Positions 22,173 through 24,509 of a stretch of DNA of 24,509 nucleotides are shown here, one piece after another (positions within the stretch are counted from its first letter, which is position 1; each line of letters opens with the position of its first letter). The notes under the pieces are model-generated. The model worked only from the letters and a program-made list of their open reading frames with translations. It did no database searches and had not been told where the DNA came from. Source of the DNA: Syntrophomonas sp. UBA4807 (GTDB lineage: Bacteria > Bacillota > Syntrophomonadia > Syntrophomonadales > Syntrophomonadaceae); assembly GCA_002402575.1 (NCBI GenBank), contig DHGD01000007.1:1-24509 (forward strand), written 5' to 3'. A program made the position numbers and the translations under genes.

Positions 22173-23195
22173 CTAAAATTGACGCAGAAATCTCTGATCA
22201 TTATCAAAGAACAAACGCAGGTCGTTGATGCCGTATTTCAACATGGCGATACGCTCAACCCCCATGCCGAAAGCGAATCCGGTGACCTTTTCGGGGTCAT
22301 AACCTCCATAAGCGAGCACATTGGGGTGCACCATTCCTGATCCTAATATCTCCAGCCAGCCGGTGTGGGAGCATACCCGGCAGCCCGACCCGCCGCACAT
22401 TACGCAGGATATATCCATCTCCGCGCTCGGTTCGGTGAAGGGGAAGAAGCTGGGACGAAAGCGCACCCGTACATTGTAGCCGAACATCTCCTGGGCGAAC
22501 AGCATCAGGGTGCCTTTGAGGTCGGCAAAGGTGATGTGTCGGTCTATTAACAAACCTTCCACCTGCTGAAACATGGGGGAATGGGTGGCGTCATCGTCTT
22601 TGCGGTAGACCTTGCCCGGCACCACTATTTTCACCGGCAGCCGCGGGGCCATTTTCTCCATGGTGCGCACCTGTACCGGCGAGGTGTGGGTTCTGAGCAA
22701 TACATCCTCATCTATATAAAAAGAATCCTGCATATCCCTGGCGGAATGGTCTTTGGGCACATTCAGGGCTTCAAAGTTATAATAATCCAATTCGATTTCC
22801 GGGCCTTCGGCTACGCTGAAGCCCATGCCGGTAAAAATCTGCACGATTTCTTCATTGATTCGAGTGAGCGGGTGCCTGCTGCCTCGTGGTAAGGGAAGAC
22901 CAGGGAGAGTGACGTCTATGCTCTCCTCCGTAAGCCTCTTTTCCAACAGCGAACTTTGCAACTCCGCAGCCCGCAGCTGAATCAGCTCTTCCAGACGGGC
23001 TTTGACTTCATTGGCCCGTTTACCGACTATAGCCCGTTCATCAGGCCCCAAGTTCTTTAAGCCTCTTAATAATAAGGTTATATCCCCTTTGCGGCCCAGC
23101 ATCCTGACCTTGAGCTCATTCAAAGCCTCCAGGTCCGCTGCCGCGCCAAGGGCTGCCTGGGCCTCTTGAGAGAGTTGTTCTAGTCTTGCCAGCAT
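22173..23195 (-). CDS. pheS: Phenylalanyl-tRNA synthetase alpha subunit
   Basis: Catalytic class II subunit that charges tRNA-Phe with phenylalanine. The 340-residue protein has the N-terminal coiled-coil tRNA arm (1-90), class II motif 2 (VVPGKVYRKDDDATHSPMFQ, 191-210), the RPSFFPFTEPSAEMD segment, four Cys (264, 267, 272, 275) in a zinc-like CVMCGGSGCRVC insert usual in Firmicutes, and motif 3 FGMGVERIAMLKYGI (309-323). Full length. ATG start with GGAGGAGG about 9 bp upstream. It is directly preceded by a T-box terminator and followed 11 bp later by pheT. Confidence 0.98.
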   Translation of the reverse strand: MLARLEQLSQEAQAALGAAADLEALNELKVRMLGRKGDITLLLRGLKNLGPDERAIVGKRANEVKARLEELIQLRAAELQSSLLEKRLTEESIDVTLPGLPLPRGSRHPLTRINEEIVQIFTGMGFSVAEGPEIELDYYNFEALNVPKDHSARDMQDSFYIDEDVLLRTHTSPVQVRTMEKMAPRLPVKIVVPGKVYRKDDDATHSPMFQQVEGLLIDRHITFADLKGTLMLFAQEMFGYNVRVRFRPSFFPFTEPSAEMDISCVMCGGSGCRVCSHTGWLEILGSGMVHPNVLAYGGYDPEKVTGFAFGMGVERIAMLKYGINDLRLFFDNDQRFLRQF

Positions 23196-23218
23196 CTTCT
23201 ATCGCCTCCTCCAGAAAA

Positions 23219-23458
23219 TAAAAAAGCCTCGTCCCTAAGGGACGAAAGCATGTTCCGCGGTACCACCCATATTAGTCAGTCGATATTCCTGACTCACTCT
23301 TGCTGCCATTAACGGGGCGCCCCGGTAAAGCCTACTTTAAAATTTCAGCCCACAACTCCCAGGTGAATTGGCCTGCCTATACCCCAAATCCGGCTCTCAG
23401 TCGCTGGCCGGACCTCCCTGTCGGGAACGCAACAGGCTACTTGTCCTGTTCCTCGTAT
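23219..23458 (-). promoter_or_regulatory. T-box riboswitch leader of pheST (tRNA-Phe, specifier UUC)
   Basis: The leader senses uncharged tRNA-Phe and allows read-through into pheST. On the minus strand stem I has the S-turn ACAAGTA opposite CAATTCA, closed by GCCTG/CAGGC and CAGG/CCTG. The specifier codon TTC (23367-23365) is in the 3' strand of that loop, in the canonical place. The T-box motif TGGGTGGTACCGCGGAA lies at 23269-23253. The terminator stem CGTCCC-TTA-GGGACG (23244-23230) is followed by a T6 run (23225-23220). All parts needed for tRNA-dependent antitermination are present, and the specifier matches the downstream genes. Confidence 0.95.
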
Positions 23459-23468
23459 ATATATATTA

Positions 23469-23498
23469 GTATTATTGGGTAACCATCATCTTATACAA
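23469..23498 (-). promoter_or_regulatory. Probable promoter of the pheST T-box transcript
   Basis: TTGTAT (-35, 23498-23493) and TAATAC (-10, 23474-23469) are 18 bp apart on the minus strand. The predicted start near 23462 lies just before stem I of the T-box leader. The promoter lies inside the end of the YqzL-like gene; the -10 overlaps its stop codon. Confidence 0.5.
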
Positions 23499-23561
23499 GA
23501 GGTAATATATAATGCAGCCGGACACCTCGAAAAGGCGCCACAGATCGTCAGCCTGCGTCAT
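23472..23561 (-). CDS. YqzL-like very small protein (29 residues)
   Basis: A short frame between the RNA methyltransferase and the pheS leader: ATG at 23561 (an in-frame GTG precedes it directly), TAA at 23474-23472. The product begins MTQADDLWRLFEVSG and continues CIIYYLLYKMMVTQ. The pattern W-x-x-F-x-x-(T/S)-G-x-I-x-x-Y-L-L-Y-K matches my memory of YqzL-type proteins, a tiny conserved Firmicutes family of unknown function. GAAGGG 6-9 bp upstream can serve as ribosome binding site. A good -35/-10 pair (23639-23611) lies 50 bp upstream. In B. subtilis the equivalent slot between ysgA and pheS holds the small spore gene sspI, which this does not resemble. Translation is not proven. Confidence 0.6.
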   Translation of the reverse strand: MTQADDLWRLFEVSGCIIYYLLYKMMVTQ

Positions 23562-23610
23562 CACTAACCCTTCACCCCTCTTTGTTAAAAGCTAGGGCCC
23601 AACTAAAAAG

Positions 23611-23639
23611 ATTATATCATAACAGTTGCGGTTAGACAA
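23611..23639 (-). promoter_or_regulatory. Housekeeping promoter upstream of the YqzL-like gene
   Basis: TTGTCT (-35, 23639-23634) and a perfect TATAAT (-10, 23616-23611) are exactly 17 bp apart. The -35 overlaps the methyltransferase stop codon. The start near 23604 gives a leader of about 43 nt for the small gene and could also feed pheST. Confidence 0.6.
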
Positions 23640-24429
23640 AAGAATCACGATAAAAACGGCAGTGCCAACTGTGTCCCAGTATTATCCCGCAGGCCACCGC
23701 CGCGTTGAGCGAATCCACTTCCGGCTGGCAGGGAATGGTCACGGTAGCATCACATCGGGCCGCAACCCGGGGGCTCAATCCCCGGGCCTCGCTGCCGATC
23801 ACTACCGCCACCGAGCCATTTAAGTCAGCCTCATAAACCGGGACCGCTTTGTCTGCTGCGGTAGCCATTAGACGATAGCCCTTAACCTTTAATTCTTCCA
23901 ATTTGTCCGGGGTGACATCCTCCAGCACCGGCACCTTCAGTATTCCGCCCATGCTACTGCGCACCACTTTGGGATTGAACGGATCCGCGCTGCCTTTGGT
24001 CAACAGCACGGCGTCAACCCCGAAAGCCCAACAGGTGCGGATTATGGTGCCCATATTGCCAGGGTCGCTGACCTGGTCCAGCACCACCAGCAAACCGCCC
24101 GGTTTGGCTAATTTTTCCAGATTATAAACGGGCTTGGGCATTACCGCCAGTATGCCCTGAGGGCTTTCGGTATCGCTCAGCTGCTTCATAACCCGCGCAT
24201 CAGTTGCATACCAGGGCAGGTCAGTATTTCTAGCAATCAAGTCCTGATACTGCTCCAGACGCTCTTGCTGAATAAGCAAATACACCGGCGGCTGCCCGCT
24301 GTTTAGAACTTCCCCTACCAGATTCCGTCCTTCCAGTACATACATCCCTGTCAAGTCGCGGTACTTCTTTTGTTTTAACCGGGCAATCTCTTTTACTATG
24401 GGATTGTCCTTTGATATCAGCTCTTTCAT
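23632..24429 (-). CDS. TrmH/SpoU family RNA 2'-O-methyltransferase
   Basis: SPOUT-class methyltransferase that uses S-adenosylmethionine to methylate a ribose in rRNA or tRNA. The 265-residue protein has a SpoU substrate-binding N-domain (VLEGRNLVGEVL) and the trefoil-knot domain with motif 1 DPGNMGTIIRT (122-132), motif 2 VVIGSEARGLS (209-219) and motif 3 IPCQPEVDSLNAAVA (232-246). ATG start with AAGGTGG 4-5 bp upstream. It resembles B. subtilis YsgA, which also lies just before pheST. The modified nucleotide cannot be deduced from the sequence. Confidence 0.95.
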   Translation of the reverse strand: MKELISKDNPIVKEIARLKQKKYRDLTGMYVLEGRNLVGEVLNSGQPPVYLLIQQERLEQYQDLIARNTDLPWYATDARVMKQLSDTESPQGILAVMPKPVYNLEKLAKPGGLLVVLDQVSDPGNMGTIIRTCWAFGVDAVLLTKGSADPFNPKVVRSSMGGILKVPVLEDVTPDKLEELKVKGYRLMATAADKAVPVYEADLNGSVAVVIGSEARGLSPRVAARCDATVTIPCQPEVDSLNAAVACGIILGHSWHCRFYRDSFV

Positions 24430-24456
24430 GCAACCACCTTGCCCCCACCAACATGA

Positions 24457-24474
24457 GTGTCTGGGGACGGTTCC
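24457..24474. repeat. Fragment of the GGGGACGGTT repeat
   Basis: GTGTCTGGGGACGGTTCC matches the left end of the repeat at 3290 (GTGACAGGGGACGGTTCT) with 4 differences. No matching right arm is seen in the 35 bp left to the window edge, so it is either a solo half or continues outside. Confidence 0.55.
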
Positions 24475-24509
24475 TTGCCGCTGCCGGGATTATTGAGGAG
24501 TGCCTGCCC

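Noticed and set aside
24230..24454. 74-codon minus frame overlapping the start of the RNA methyltransferase
   Set aside because: Out of frame with the methyltransferase and without a ribosome binding site; shadow frame.

Overview
The window comes from a Gram-positive anaerobe of the Clostridia type, most likely close to the syntrophic Syntrophomonadaceae; this is inference from gene content and order. The pointers are a Phe T-box leader before pheST, the order methyltransferase - pheS - pheT - zapA - polX - mutS2 that I recall from Bacillus subtilis and relatives, a TGS-uridine-kinase fusion typical of clostridia, a butyryl/4-hydroxybutyrate-type CoA-transferase with a sigma-54 activator beside it, and GGGGACGGTT-type palindromic repeats. 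Nearly everything is ordinary chromosomal core. I see no prophage, transposase, CRISPR array, rRNA or tRNA.

Layout. (1) Bases 1-3460: the 3' part of a PAS/AAA+/HTH sigma-54 activator on +, converging on a CoA-transferase on -. About 730 bp precede the CoA-transferase. They hold a perfect TGGCAC-N5-TTGC sigma-54 promoter, a palindromic candidate activator site about 130 bp upstream of it, a 98-bp element bounded by 14-bp inverted repeats, and a large palindromic repeat. (2) 3461-7329: tyrS (-), divergent from a class A penicillin-binding protein (+). (3) 7517-14100: a minus-strand run of DUF421 membrane protein, NIF3-like protein, long U32 family protein and mutS2. (4) 14387-16326: polX and zapA, 2 bp apart. 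(5) 16442-19675: a sensor histidine kinase without a response regulator, and a TGS/ThrRS-like/uridine-kinase fusion. (6) 20110-24429: pheT and pheS behind a T-box leader with a UUC specifier, a 29-codon YqzL-like gene, and a TrmH/SpoU RNA methyltransferase.

How the genes work together. The pheST block is set to respond to uncharged tRNA-Phe. The zapA-polX-mutS2 set joins division-ring assembly to DNA metabolism and recombination or ribosome surveillance, as in other Firmicutes. At the left end, the sigma-54 activator probably drives the neighbouring CoA-transferase, which would place short-chain acyl-CoA/acetate exchange under enhancer control.

Points that stand out: PheT cleanly lacks its usual N-terminal tRNA-binding OB domain; PolX has Glu where the third polymerase Asp is expected; the sigma-54 promoter/enhancer layout is complete; and the CoA-transferase leader can fold in two competing ways. 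I found no wholly unknown multi-gene system.
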